Below the pieces are notes generated by a model that worked only from the letters and a program-made list of their open reading frames with translations, was not told the DNA's origin and searched no databases. A stretch of DNA of 40,146 nucleotides from a virus, in IMG/VR virus record IMGVR_UViG_3300037493_003139, positions 1 to 40,146 of that record. One strand, 5' to 3'. A program made the translations under genes and the position numbers. Of this stretch, positions 23,267 to 30,977 are shown piece by piece. Every line of letters starts with the position of its first letter. Within the stretch, counting starts at the first letter, position 1.

Positions 23267-24721
23267 TTACTCGTACATTATATTAATTGAGCCAGCATCG
23301 AAAGTATCTGTGCCGCCAGTAGTTGTAAGCTGGACTTGTGTTAATACACCAGCTAATGTTTTATTACCTGCAAATATCCAGTTAAATGCTAATGGTGGAT
23401 GAGCTAAATTACCAGAAAGAATCCAACTATTACCACTTATATTTGTTAAAACAACATTGCCAGAATAAAGATAAGCTGCATTACCATTTGTTACTATTTC
23501 AAACCCTGATGTTGCTGCAGTTGACCCCGAAGCACCAGTAGTTGTTATAACATTAATAGTTGACGTATAGCCTGTATTTTCAACACCACTAGCAGTACCA
23601 AGTCTAATAGTAGGAACTCCCGGTGATGTTGTAGATGTTGTAGATACCCCGTTAAGCATGACAGTAATACGTTTAACCCAAGAAGGAATACCAGTAAATA
23701 ATACCGCTGTAGTTAGCGCATTTTGCAAAGTCCTAGAGGTTAAAATACTAGAAGCCATGTTAGTAATAATTGGAGATACTATACTAGACAATACTGGCAA
23801 TACTACTGAGCCTGATAGCCCTAAGCTATTGACTCTATATGCCTTTCCTGTTCCTGTACCTACACCAGAAGCAACAAACGATAGCCCTACCGTGTTAGAT
23901 GCCGCGCCAATTAGGGTAAAGTCTGTTGTACCAATAGATTGAATAATATAGGTTGCAGTTACTATAAATGCGCCAGATGTTACCAGTTGGGCAGTAGTAT
24001 TGGTAATCCTAAATGCTGTACCGTTACCTAGTGCTGTACCAATATTGGCACAAGTAAATGTAGAACCAACCAAGTAGGTTTGTAAGGCAGTACCAGAACC
24101 AGACCCTGTGCCTAGCGCTACAAATGATGTACCAATGGTGCTATTTGCAGCACCAATTAAAGTAAAATCAGTTGTACCTGGCGAAACAATAACGTATGTT
24201 CTACCTGGCACAAATGAGCCAGCAGTTACGTTAGTAGTGCCAGCAATCGTGTTCCATTGTGCGTTTGTTGTAGTGCCAAGAGCCTGAATGGTATAGGGCT
24301 GACTAAGCGTTAAATAACCAACCGTATCAATTACACCGCTTGAGACTTTTAGCCCATTAACACTTTGTACATTAGTAACTATCTCATTTCCTGTAAGCGC
24401 ACTCCTTGCATTTATTTGCCCTTGTGCCTTACCTAGCGCACCTAATAAAGTATCTGTCACTAATATAGGAGAATTTGCGCCTATGACATAACCAGAAACA
24501 GCTGGAAGTATTGTTGTTATGTTGCCAGTATGAAGTGAATTTAACTCAGCCTCTGTTGCGGTTATTGCTGTGGCATACCCTAATCCACCAGAGCCAGGAA
24601 ACTGTGCCTGTAGTACCGCTTTTATTAATCGGATGTGATTATCACCTTGGTTGACTAGATCAGATGAAGTTGGATTTGATGCGATAAGACTTGAGATCGT
24701 TGAACCTGCTTCTAAGCCCAT
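23267..24721 (-). CDS. Tail-fibre-like protein with internal repeats, 484 aa
   Basis: Starts MGLEAGSTISSLIASNPTSSD with LVNQGDNHIRLIKAVLQAQFP, a typical N-terminal anchor of podovirus fibres. An upstream in-frame ATG would fall inside the previous gene; GCAGGG precedes ATG 24721. Two copies of a roughly 40-residue unit follow (GTTDFTLIGAANSTIGTSFVA and GTTDFTLIGAASNTVGLSFVA, each ending in a GTGTG-like strand), then a Ser/Thr-rich beta C-terminus. Probably receptor-binding; the repeats suggest variable fibre length. Confidence 0.75.
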   Translation of the reverse strand: MGLEAGSTISSLIASNPTSSDLVNQGDNHIRLIKAVLQAQFPGSGGLGYATAITATEAELNSLHTGNITTILPAVSGYVIGANSPILVTDTLLGALGKAQGQINARSALTGNEIVTNVQSVNGLKVSSGVIDTVGYLTLSQPYTIQALGTTTNAQWNTIAGTTNVTAGSFVPGRTYVIVSPGTTDFTLIGAANSTIGTSFVALGTGSGSGTALQTYLVGSTFTCANIGTALGNGTAFRITNTTAQLVTSGAFIVTATYIIQSIGTTDFTLIGAASNTVGLSFVASGVGTGTGKAYRVNSLGLSGSVVLPVLSSIVSPIITNMASSILTSRTLQNALTTAVLFTGIPSWVKRITVMLNGVSTTSTTSPGVPTIRLGTASGVENTGYTSTINVITTTGASGSTAATSGFEIVTNGNAAYLYSGNVVLTNISGNSWILSGNLAHPPLAFNWIFAGNKTLAGVLTQVQLTTTGGTDTFDAGSINIMYE

Positions 24722-24726
24722 AGTAG

Positions 24727-25347
24727 TTACCCTGCAAAAGTGGTGAGTGAAGTGCCTGACCAAGTGGACTTGGCATCATTTAAAGTGATCTCTGACATCG
24801 CTTGTTGAAAACGTCCATCCCATAATTGTGTTGCTTCTACATCTTTAACAAAACTGTTAATCTCAACCAGCAAACCAAAGACATAAGCATCTGGGTTGGA
24901 GTCGGATAACCAGTTAGACGTTAAATTAGTAGACAATGGAGGCAAAGTTCTAAAGTAATCTATCTCTAAAGAATGGTCAGAGTCATAAAAAGGTTGGACG
25001 TGGATGTTGCCTGAAATAACGGTATAACAGGGAAACTGAGTCTCTCCATTATTAACAAGGTTTGCCATTTGCTCAGGATTGACTTGCAGTAATGTCACTC
25101 TACTCGTTGAGTTAGTATTGTTAATAACCTTAATAGAGCGCATAACAGAATAGTCAGTCGGTAACGGATAATATTCAAGCGTTGAACTCATTGCTGTTTT
25201 AGCTCGACTAGACATATCTAACGTCATTAATGTACGGTTAATTCTTGCTTCTGTAACGCGCAAAAAATTATCCATACGAGAAGTTACTTCTGAATCTTGC
25301 CGATCAGCGTAGCCAAGCGTTAAGTTTATAATGTCGCTATAGTTCAT
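24727..25347 (-). CDS. Head-tail adaptor-like protein, 206 aa
   Basis: Begins MNYSDIINLTLGYADRQDSEV...FLRVTEARINRTL and contains YYPLPTDYSVMRSI and YTVISGNIHVQP, ending DVEATQLWDGRFQQAMSEI. This arrangement matches adaptor proteins of podoviruses that bridge portal and tail. The ATGA overlap at 25344-25347 favours ATG 25347 over the ATG four codons upstream. Confidence 0.7.
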   Translation of the reverse strand: MNYSDIINLTLGYADRQDSEVTSRMDNFLRVTEARINRTLMTLDMSSRAKTAMSSTLEYYPLPTDYSVMRSIKVINNTNSTSRVTLLQVNPEQMANLVNNGETQFPCYTVISGNIHVQPFYDSDHSLEIDYFRTLPPLSTNLTSNWLSDSNPDAYVFGLLVEINSFVKDVEATQLWDGRFQQAMSEITLNDAKSTWSGTSLTTFAG

Positions 25348-26051
25348 TCTATTTCCCAAATAATAGGCGGTACAAATTCAAACTGCCAGTCACCCAAATA
25401 CAAACCAATATCTGCATTAACACCAGTTACAGAGTAAGTTCCACAGTCAGATGAAAGTAATGTGTTATGTTGCATTATTGATGTTTGCCCGTCATACGAA
25501 TACTCCCCATTCGATGCAATAATAACCTTATGTAAAAATGCTTCTGCTGATTTTCCTGTATAGGTATAACTGCCATTATTAGCAACAATTAAACTGTTTT
25601 TGTTATTTAAAGCAGTAACACCAACATAACTATAAGTTCCATAGTTTGTTGTTAATATGGTGCTACCTGTCTTATCTGCTGATTGCCCTGTGTAGGTATA
25701 TGTACCATTTGATGCAAGAATAACTTTATGTAAAAATGCTTCTGAATCTACGCCTGAATAGCTATAACTTCCATTACTTGCATTTATTAAACTATTTTTG
25801 TTGTTTAATGCGTCAATACCTAAATAACTATATTCGCCATAACTACTATAAATAACAGTGTTATGTTGCACATTTGCTGCATTTCCATCATAAGAATAAA
25901 TCCCGTTGTCAGCGACTAATATTCTATTTAAAACATTAATAATAATGTCTTGACCAGTAAGGTAGTAATCTCCTTTTGCAGCGTAATTTACACCCCTTTT
26001 GTCAACAAAATTACAAAATGGTAATTCAGCAAATGATGAAAATCCCAGCAT
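25344..26051 (-). CDS. Beta-repeat protein with about nine G-x-Y-x-x-x-G units, 235 aa
   Basis: Repeats of about 21-22 residues, each with a core such as NGSYTYTGKSA, cover residues about 26-215. Within them a three-unit block is duplicated (ALNNKNSLI...SEAFLHKVI... occurs twice about 64 residues apart), and the DNA is also alike (about 192 bases apart), so the duplication is recent. Such repeats usually form a beta-solenoid or fibrous stalk on the virion. N-terminal FSSFAELPFCNF and C-terminal FEFVPPIIWEIE are conserved-looking caps. Confidence 0.7.
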   Translation of the reverse strand: MLGFSSFAELPFCNFVDKRGVNYAAKGDYYLTGQDIIINVLNRILVADNGIYSYDGNAANVQHNTVIYSSYGEYSYLGIDALNNKNSLINASNGSYSYSGVDSEAFLHKVILASNGTYTYTGQSADKTGSTILTTNYGTYSYVGVTALNNKNSLIVANNGSYTYTGKSAEAFLHKVIIASNGEYSYDGQTSIMQHNTLLSSDCGTYSVTGVNADIGLYLGDWQFEFVPPIIWEIE

Positions 26052-26060
26052 AAGTATTCC

Positions 26061-26204
26061 TTATTCTTTAGGTAGTGCTTCAGCTTGTGGTGTTGCCTGT
26101 TCTTTAATCTTCTCAACCAACTCTGCTACTTGAGCATAAGGTGCTTGACCTAATGCTTGTAGGATTAAGTTGATTTCTTGTACTGATAAGTTTAAATCAA
26201 TCAT
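26061..26204 (-). CDS. 47-aa phage micro-protein
   Basis: Short frame starting MIDLNLSVQEINLILQALG and continuing APYAQVAELVEKIKEQ, ending PKE. This pattern recurs in small phage proteins near tail genes: an NLxxxExNxIL helix, a Pro-Tyr turn, then a Lys/Glu/Gln helix. It lies two bases after the stop of the DUF7936-like gene upstream, and its own end is followed by AGGAATACTT and the next ATG, so the spacing is that of a real gene. Function unknown. Confidence 0.75.
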   Translation of the reverse strand: MIDLNLSVQEINLILQALGQAPYAQVAELVEKIKEQATPQAEALPKE

Positions 26205-26206
26205 TT

Positions 26207-26539
26207 TTATACAGTCCAAGGTAATGGTGGAGTGACAATAGTAGGGTTAATTTGTGCTTCTATTTGGTCAGCAACAGATTTTTCATACGATGCTACTTGT
26301 TCCTCGCCCAATGCCGCTTGTGTCCAAGCAACCACTTCATCTAAAGTTAAATCTTCATAAGGTGTGTAATCAGGCTTATCAGGGTCAACTTCAAAAGATG
26401 CTGTGCCGTACACTGAACCTGTGTAAGTGCCGTCAGTTGCTGTTAAAGTCCAATGCGCAGTCACGACATAATCAAGCATACCGTTGACATCAGGTTTGCA
26501 ATTTAAGGCTACGATGTTCCAAGTGTTTGTTATTGACAT
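26207..26539 (-). CDS. DUF7936-like phage protein, 110 aa
   Basis: Pattern MSITNTWNIVALNCKPDVNG...VVTAHWTLTATDG, TYTGSVYGTASF and a C-terminal YEDLTLDEVVAWTQAALG...LPWTV. These blocks match a small conserved phage protein family (DUF7936, by recall) found next to tail-fibre genes. Beta-strand N-terminus followed by a helix. AGGAAAATAAT precedes the start. Confidence 0.75.
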   Translation of the reverse strand: MSITNTWNIVALNCKPDVNGMLDYVVTAHWTLTATDGTYTGSVYGTASFEVDPDKPDYTPYEDLTLDEVVAWTQAALGEEQVASYEKSVADQIEAQINPTIVTPPLPWTV

Positions 26540-26549
26540 ATTATTTTCC

Positions 26550-27788
26550 TTAAATTGAAGTTATGGTTTGCCATGCTGCACCGGAATAGACGCAGAGTTT
26601 AGCTAATGTTGTATCAAATACTACAAGCCCCGCTGCTGGTGAAGATATAGCTGTTTTTTGAGTTGTGGTCATGTTAGGAAATCTAACACCTTTTGTTGTA
26701 GATTGTGCGTCTAGTATTGCTGATGCGTTTGGTGTAGCCCCAATCCCCACGTTGCCTGAAGCGTCAATTCTTAATCGTTCTGTGTTGCTGGTTACAAAAA
26801 TGTGTTGCCCTGAAGATGCTGAACCAGCACGATAAGTAATTGCTGAACTAGCAGCAATACCAAAACCATAAGACTCGGTTGCAGATACATTTAATAAATA
26901 AATTACTAACCCTTGATAAGGGCAAGTATCCGTAATGTTGTAGAAATTCCCAAAATTTAAATGTATTGGCGTACTTGTTCCAACTGCTCCGTAACCTGAT
27001 GGATTAACACCAATACCCACGTTGCCGGAGGAGTCGATACGCATGCGTTCTGTGCCATACGTAGTATTATAAGTGCTTAATAAACCTCCTGTTGAGCCAG
27101 TATTAAACACAATAGCTGTTGACATTGTAGTAGCAGATGTGAAAGAACTTTCTGATACTCCTATAATTGAAGCCGCGTATAAATTTTTTGCACTTTGGTA
27201 AGAGGTGTCAGTACCCCATTGACCCCCAAAAGCAAATATTCCTAAAAAGTTTCCTGACGCTATTGCTGTGCCGTCTGCGCGTCTTTTAGATGCACCAAAT
27301 CTACCACAAAATGTGGGGTCGCTGTCATATCTGCTACCGAAAGCTTCAATAAGTGGCCACGCATTTGTAGCATTAGCAGTATAATCCCCAACTCTAATAA
27401 TAGAGTTTGTATTTGGTGAACCGACATCCAATTTAACCGCCGGAATTACGCCTATGCCCACGTTGCCCGAAGCATCTTGGTAAACACTTTTTGAAGAAGG
27501 GTAAGTGACAAAGACATCTTTGGTGCCAGCTGTAAATGAAACTAGTGCCCCAGCGTTTGATGATGCTAAGACGGTAGTACGGGCAAGTAAAGTACCAGCT
27601 GAAGTATAAGTACCAATGCCTACTTCCCAGTTAGCGCCTGCTTGATCTGATATACAATAGTAAGTAGTGTTTGCGTTACCGATAGTTGAAAAAGACTGGA
27701 AACCTGTAACAGCACCTAGCAAAGTTACAGCACCAGTACCAACTACTGATGTTGTTTCACGAACACGATCATTAAGTACGAGTGCCAT
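26550..27788 (-). CDS. Tail-fibre/appendage protein with D-x-SGNVGIG repeats, 412 aa
   Basis: N-terminal MALVLNDRVRETTSVVGTGAVTLLGAV is a common phage fibre anchor. Three DASGNVGIG / DSSGNVGIG motifs (about residues 110, 252 and 347) punctuate beta-rich segments with ERMRIDSSGN and ERLRIDASGN, typical of environmental-phage fibres. The C-terminus (GVRFPNMTTTQK, VYSGAAWQTI) lacks the S74 chaperone domain often found here. Likely receptor-binding appendage. AAGGAA before the ATG. Confidence 0.75.
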   Translation of the reverse strand: MALVLNDRVRETTSVVGTGAVTLLGAVTGFQSFSTIGNANTTYYCISDQAGANWEVGIGTYTSAGTLLARTTVLASSNAGALVSFTAGTKDVFVTYPSSKSVYQDASGNVGIGVIPAVKLDVGSPNTNSIIRVGDYTANATNAWPLIEAFGSRYDSDPTFCGRFGASKRRADGTAIASGNFLGIFAFGGQWGTDTSYQSAKNLYAASIIGVSESSFTSATTMSTAIVFNTGSTGGLLSTYNTTYGTERMRIDSSGNVGIGVNPSGYGAVGTSTPIHLNFGNFYNITDTCPYQGLVIYLLNVSATESYGFGIAASSAITYRAGSASSGQHIFVTSNTERLRIDASGNVGIGATPNASAILDAQSTTKGVRFPNMTTTQKTAISSPAAGLVVFDTTLAKLCVYSGAAWQTITSI

Positions 27789-27797
27789 TTAATTTCC

Positions 27798-28214
27798 TTA
27801 AGTTACTTGAAATACGCCATTAGTGGCATCTAGTACAATCTGTACAGTTTCACCAGCTGTTGCAGTTTGACTTGAACCGTAATCCCAAGAACCTATCGGT
27901 ATATTCAAAGTTGAGTTGTAAAGAATGGCATAACGATAGGTAAAACCTGCGCCAGTAGAAGTCCATGTTGCTGGACTGGCAAGAACAAGTTTAAACAATC
28001 CAGCAGTCTGTGATGATGATGTAGTAGTACAAGTATTACCACCAGCAGTATAGCCTCCGGCAGTTGCAAGATCAGTTGTTCCAGATACAAAGGTTGTATT
28101 AGCTAAGTTGATTGTATTAGAAAGGGCAACCTTCCAAACATCAGTTCCAGCATTGCCATTTTCTAAAAGTGATTCAACACCAGCGGTGTATTTTGAGTAA
28201 ACAGATGTAGTCAT
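27798..28214 (-). CDS. Small structural protein, 138 aa
   Basis: Ser/Thr/Ala-rich beta protein: MTTSVYSKYTAGVESLLEN, VWKVALSNT, then TTDLATAGGYTAGG and WDYGSSQTATAGETVQIVLDATNGVFQV. The last segment is a familiar end of small phage tail or decoration proteins. Probably virion structural. It starts two bases after the stop of the 59-aa membrane protein gene. Confidence 0.65.
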   Translation of the reverse strand: MTTSVYSKYTAGVESLLENGNAGTDVWKVALSNTINLANTTFVSGTTDLATAGGYTAGGNTCTTTSSSQTAGLFKLVLASPATWTSTGAGFTYRYAILYNSTLNIPIGSWDYGSSQTATAGETVQIVLDATNGVFQVT

Positions 28215-28216
28215 TA

Positions 28217-28396
28217 TTATTTTCCTATTTTATCAGTAAAAAACATGCCTTGCGAGCCAGCTAAAGCCATAACTAATGATGTTATAGCTTGTGATTGTTC
28301 AGATGGCATATTATATATCCCAAACGCCCCTAGACACCATATTAATCCTCGAATTGTACTGCCTTCTTTTAACAGTGTTTGTAAATATATCTTCAT
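28217..28396 (-). CDS. 59-aa holin-like protein
   Basis: Frame starting MKIYLQTLLKEGSTIRGLIW, then CLGAFGIYN, AITSLVMALAGSQGMFFTDKIGK. The pattern (KEGSTIRGLIWxxGAFG, then a hydrophobic helix and a terminal Asp/Lys) matches small phage membrane proteins beside lysozyme genes that are treated as holins. AAGGAATTTT before the ATG is good. Lies eight bases downstream of the lysozyme gene. The second hydrophobic segment is moderate, so one or two spans are possible. Confidence 0.7.
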   Translation of the reverse strand: MKIYLQTLLKEGSTIRGLIWCLGAFGIYNMPSEQSQAITSLVMALAGSQGMFFTDKIGK

Positions 28397-28404
28397 AAAA
28401 TTCC

Positions 28405-28836
28405 TTACATTAATAATAAATTAGCTTCACGCTGACGTCTTCTAACTAGTCCTGCTAATACATCTCCGCCTGCTTTATTCCACTTCTTAATTTCTGTTAC
28501 AGCAGATACCCAATTCTTTTGGTTAATTCTTAATTTTAATTTTGATCTATTATAATTCGTTATTCCTAGATTGTAAACAAAATCCGCAATAGCAGCCTGC
28601 TTATTAATATCTTCAAGTATTAGAACAGGACTTGCTTTAATAACTTCATCTATAACCCCTATACAAGTTTCTAATAAGTTATCATCAGCTTCTTGTTGAG
28701 TCCATTTCATACCTTGTTTAATTCCTTTTGTTTGACCATAGCCTATTGTCCATATACCTGCAGGACATTTATAGGCTTCTAATTTACAACCTTCAAATTC
28801 TTTTATAAGTCTAGTAAGCACTTCAACTGTAGTCAT
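28405..28836 (-). CDS. GH24 lysozyme (endolysin)
   Basis: 143 aa. FEGCKLEAYKCPAGIWTIGYG gives the GH24 triad: Glu15, Cys24 (the Asp of T4 lysozyme, with Cys as a known alternative) and Thr30. Further family blocks: QAAIADFVYNLG and RRRQREANLL. It cleaves peptidoglycan between MurNAc and GlcNAc. It has no signal peptide, so it needs a holin. It sits between two small membrane proteins, forming a compact lysis cassette. Start overlaps the upstream stop by one base. Confidence 0.92.
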   Translation of the reverse strand: MTTVEVLTRLIKEFEGCKLEAYKCPAGIWTIGYGQTKGIKQGMKWTQQEADDNLLETCIGVIDEVIKASPVLILEDINKQAAIADFVYNLGITNYNRSKLKLRINQKNWVSAVTEIKKWNKAGGDVLAGLVRRRQREANLLLM

Positions 28837-29078
28837 TATGTCTTACTCGTAAAAATATATGCTAGAAAAGCAAATATGGCACTAACACTAAAAACTACGC
28901 CCCCAAAAAATCCTTTATTTGAATGTGCATTTTTTTGTAATTCATCTAAGGCTGCAAATATTCTATCTGAGCGCCTTCGAGCATCTTCTCTATCACAATG
29001 TATATCTTTAACCAATCCGTCTAATCTTTCTTCTACTTTTGCTACTCTACAATTAAGGTCTGACATAGATGTGTCCAT
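28836..29078 (-). CDS. Coiled-coil membrane protein (holin/XhlA-like), 80 aa
   Basis: Residues 5-50 form a charged coiled coil (RVAKVEERLDGLVKDIH...SDRIFAALDELQ), followed by GFFGGVVFSVSAIFAFLAYIF, a single C-terminal membrane span. This matches small phage proteins of the XhlA type that accompany holins. ATG 29078 directly follows the previous stop but has no good Shine-Dalgarno; the Met at 29066 is an alternative. Likely part of the lysis cassette. Confidence 0.7.
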   Translation of the reverse strand: MDTSMSDLNCRVAKVEERLDGLVKDIHCDREDARRRSDRIFAALDELQKNAHSNKGFFGGVVFSVSAIFAFLAYIFTSKT

Positions 29079-29351
29079 TTATGCGGTAAGTGTTACATCA
29101 ATAATTGTGCCTAGATTGACATTAGTATAAACCGCTACACTTTGGGCCGTCACTGGGCCAGTTGTCAATGTTACTGTACCTAATACTAAACCAGCTGACT
29201 GTAAAGCATTAGTTGCTTGTGTAAGTGTCATGCCTATTAGTAATGGAGTTACTATTAATGGTTTAGCTCCTGTTTTCAAAGATAACCGACCACCGTCTGG
29301 ATTTTTCTTACCGACAAATACACTACTAGGTAACTCTAAGAATTTAGCCAT
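29079..29351 (-). CDS. PASTA-like domain protein, 90 aa
   Basis: Residues about 31-90 match the PASTA pattern: VTPLLIGMTLTQATNALQSA, GLVLGTVTLTTGPV, then AQSVAVYTNVNLGTIIDVTLT. PASTA domains usually bind cell-wall fragments in kinases and PBPs. Here the domain stands next to lysozyme and holin-like genes but could also be virion-attached. The first 30 residues (ELPSSVFVGKKNPDGGRLSLK) are a basic linker. Starts one base into the previous stop. Confidence 0.7.
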   Translation of the reverse strand: MAKFLELPSSVFVGKKNPDGGRLSLKTGAKPLIVTPLLIGMTLTQATNALQSAGLVLGTVTLTTGPVTAQSVAVYTNVNLGTIIDVTLTA

Positions 29352-29674
29352 TAGTGTTTACCTTGTATCAAACACATCTTGCCATCTGATGATTGCAAGA
29401 ATCTGTGCATCTCTTGCCCGGCAATTTGACTGTCGGGGCAATTCAAATCATAGCCATCTCTAATTGCTTTTTCAAACATAATTAATGGTATTGTTGCTAC
29501 CATTCTTCCAAAAGACTCTCCACTCTGTGCACCTAAATCATGAAGTGCACCAGGGTTCTTTCGAAGTTCAGCGTTACGTTCAAGTATCAGCTTTTCAGTA
29601 GGTTGACTAGTTTTGTGAGTAATAGTATTTGTATGTTCCTGATAGTGCATTTCACTTTTAATAACGCTGTCCAT
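29351..29674 (-). CDS. Conserved phage protein, 107 aa
   Basis: ILERNAELRKNPGALHDLG is the recognisable block, followed by RMVATIPLIMFEKAIRDGYDL and ending in a Met/His/Gln region. Similar proteins follow the capsid gene in short-tailed phages, and some are annotated as head-tail or virion components without proof. Mostly helical. The order and spacing in the late operon support a real gene. Confidence 0.7.
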   Translation of the reverse strand: MDSVIKSEMHYQEHTNTITHKTSQPTEKLILERNAELRKNPGALHDLGAQSGESFGRMVATIPLIMFEKAIRDGYDLNCPDSQIAGQEMHRFLQSSDGKMCLIQGKH

Positions 29675-29676
29675 CT

Positions 29677-29844
29677 TTATACCTTTTGCACGTAATCAGA
29701 AAGTGCTTCTGCTTCAGTTGCAGTAATAGTACCTGTTTCACCTGGAGCAATTGGTCCACTTTCAAAGTTAATAACATCTGTCCAAATGTTTTTTATTTTA
29801 ACAGGTTTGGGTTCTTTGCTAGTTGTTGTATCTTTTTCAGCCAT
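29677..29844 (-). CDS. 55-aa phage micro-protein near the capsid gene
   Basis: Frame starting MAEKDTTTSKEPKPVKIKN, then IWTDVINFESGPIAPGETGT and ITATEAEALSDYVQKV. The pattern KNIWTxxxNFxxGxIxPGExGxxTxxEAxxL is repeated in short proteins just after capsid genes in podoviruses. It starts about 15 bases downstream of the capsid terminator and ends two bases before the next gene. Function unknown. Confidence 0.75.
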   Translation of the reverse strand: MAEKDTTTSKEPKPVKIKNIWTDVINFESGPIAPGETGTITATEAEALSDYVQKV

Positions 29845-29857
29845 ATTAATATCTCAT

Positions 29858-29893
29858 ATAAAATAAAAGATGGCCACCTTTTACAGTGGCCAT
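29858..29893 (-). terminator. Intrinsic terminator after the capsid gene
   Basis: On the minus strand ATGGCCAC / GTGGCCAT (8 bp, 8-base loop) is followed by CTTTTATTTTA. It lies six bases after the capsid stop codon. A partial terminator here would keep capsid mRNA in excess over the downstream lysis and tail genes. Confidence 0.85.
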
Positions 29894-29898
29894 ACTCA

Positions 29899-30960
29899 TT
29901 AAGCAGTTACAGCAGATGCAATAATAATATCGCCAATAATTGCATGAGATTTTTCAGTGTTAACAATCAAAGACCAATCAACAGACATTTGACGATTTTC
30001 AGCCAAACCAGTTTTAGCCAATTCTTCTGTTCTATAACCTTTCAAATAAGTCATAGCTAAGTAAGAAGGGTCAAGAATGAATACGTCAGCAGAAGTACCT
30101 GCAGATGAATATACACCTGTTGTAGAACCAGGAGTTCCAACATAAGGAGTTTGTAGACGATTAGGAACTAACTTCAAAGTACCAAAGTCAGTTACGAAAA
30201 CATTAACAGAGCCCATTGCAGTAGCTGCAGAAGCAGATTTACCTTGGTCAGACATCAATGTAGCAACACGAGCGGATGAAGTAAATAAATACTCACTGAA
30301 CTTACGAATGGTGCCAGGCACAGACATCATGATGCTTGGATCGCCACCTTGAGTATATACAGACTGAACGGCATCACGGACTAATGTTTCAGTCAATGCG
30401 CGAGCAGTACCGTAAGTACGTAAAGCAGTTACACCAGATGATTGAAACCCACCAACTGCGCCAGTTGCACCAGCACTAAAGTTAGTAGTCAACCAAGATG
30501 GTAAACCGCCTACTTTACCAGCAGCAGAACCAGTATCAGCAAAAGATGCTTGGTTAGTCAATACAATTGCTTCAACGTCACGTCTTAGCTCTTGTTGTCT
30601 ACGCATCATCTGATATGATAATTCTTTTGTACGACCAATAACGTCAGAAGCATCAGCTCTGAAAGAAGTACGAACAACTTTGGTAGAGATTTGGTGATGG
30701 TTACCTACTCTCAAACCAAGAACAGTATTGTTACCTGAAGCATCAGAACCGTCAATAACCGCGTTGGTTAAGTTAGGAACTGCCAAAGCATCAGTAGTCC
30801 ATTCTTTGTATGGGTTCTTTGAAGTTTCAGTACCGATAGCATCAGTAAATGGCAAAGGGATTTTAGAAATATCCCAAATTTGGTTCATTACATCTTCACG
30901 GATTAAACCGCCACGGACAACGCCCTTAAGTGCTGCTGCGTCTAAATTAGCTGTAGTCAT
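29899..30960 (-). CDS. Major capsid protein (SU10-like, HK97 fold)
   Basis: 353 aa. Pattern of the SU10-type capsid family (DUF5309): LRVGNHHQISTKVVRTSF, DVIGRTKELSYQMMRRQQELRRDVEAIVLTNQ, VPGTIRKFSEYLF, VNVFVTDFGTLKLVPNR, then DVFILDPSYLAMTYLKGYRTEELAKTG. Size and the position after a scaffold-like gene fit. It builds the icosahedral head. No N-terminal delta-domain of the cleaved HK97 type is obvious, consistent with a separate scaffold. Followed directly by a terminator, the usual arrangement for this abundant product. Confidence 0.92.
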   Translation of the reverse strand: MTTANLDAAALKGVVRGGLIREDVMNQIWDISKIPLPFTDAIGTETSKNPYKEWTTDALAVPNLTNAVIDGSDASGNNTVLGLRVGNHHQISTKVVRTSFRADASDVIGRTKELSYQMMRRQQELRRDVEAIVLTNQASFADTGSAAGKVGGLPSWLTTNFSAGATGAVGGFQSSGVTALRTYGTARALTETLVRDAVQSVYTQGGDPSIMMSVPGTIRKFSEYLFTSSARVATLMSDQGKSASAATAMGSVNVFVTDFGTLKLVPNRLQTPYVGTPGSTTGVYSSAGTSADVFILDPSYLAMTYLKGYRTEELAKTGLAENRQMSVDWSLIVNTEKSHAIIGDIIIASAVTA

Positions 30961-30977
30961 TTTTTGATACCCTTAAA

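Noticed and set aside
25400-26000. CRISPR-like regular repeats
   Set aside because: The periodicity is about 63-66 bases, in frame and degenerate, and encodes a protein repeat; there are no identical direct repeats with unrelated spacers.
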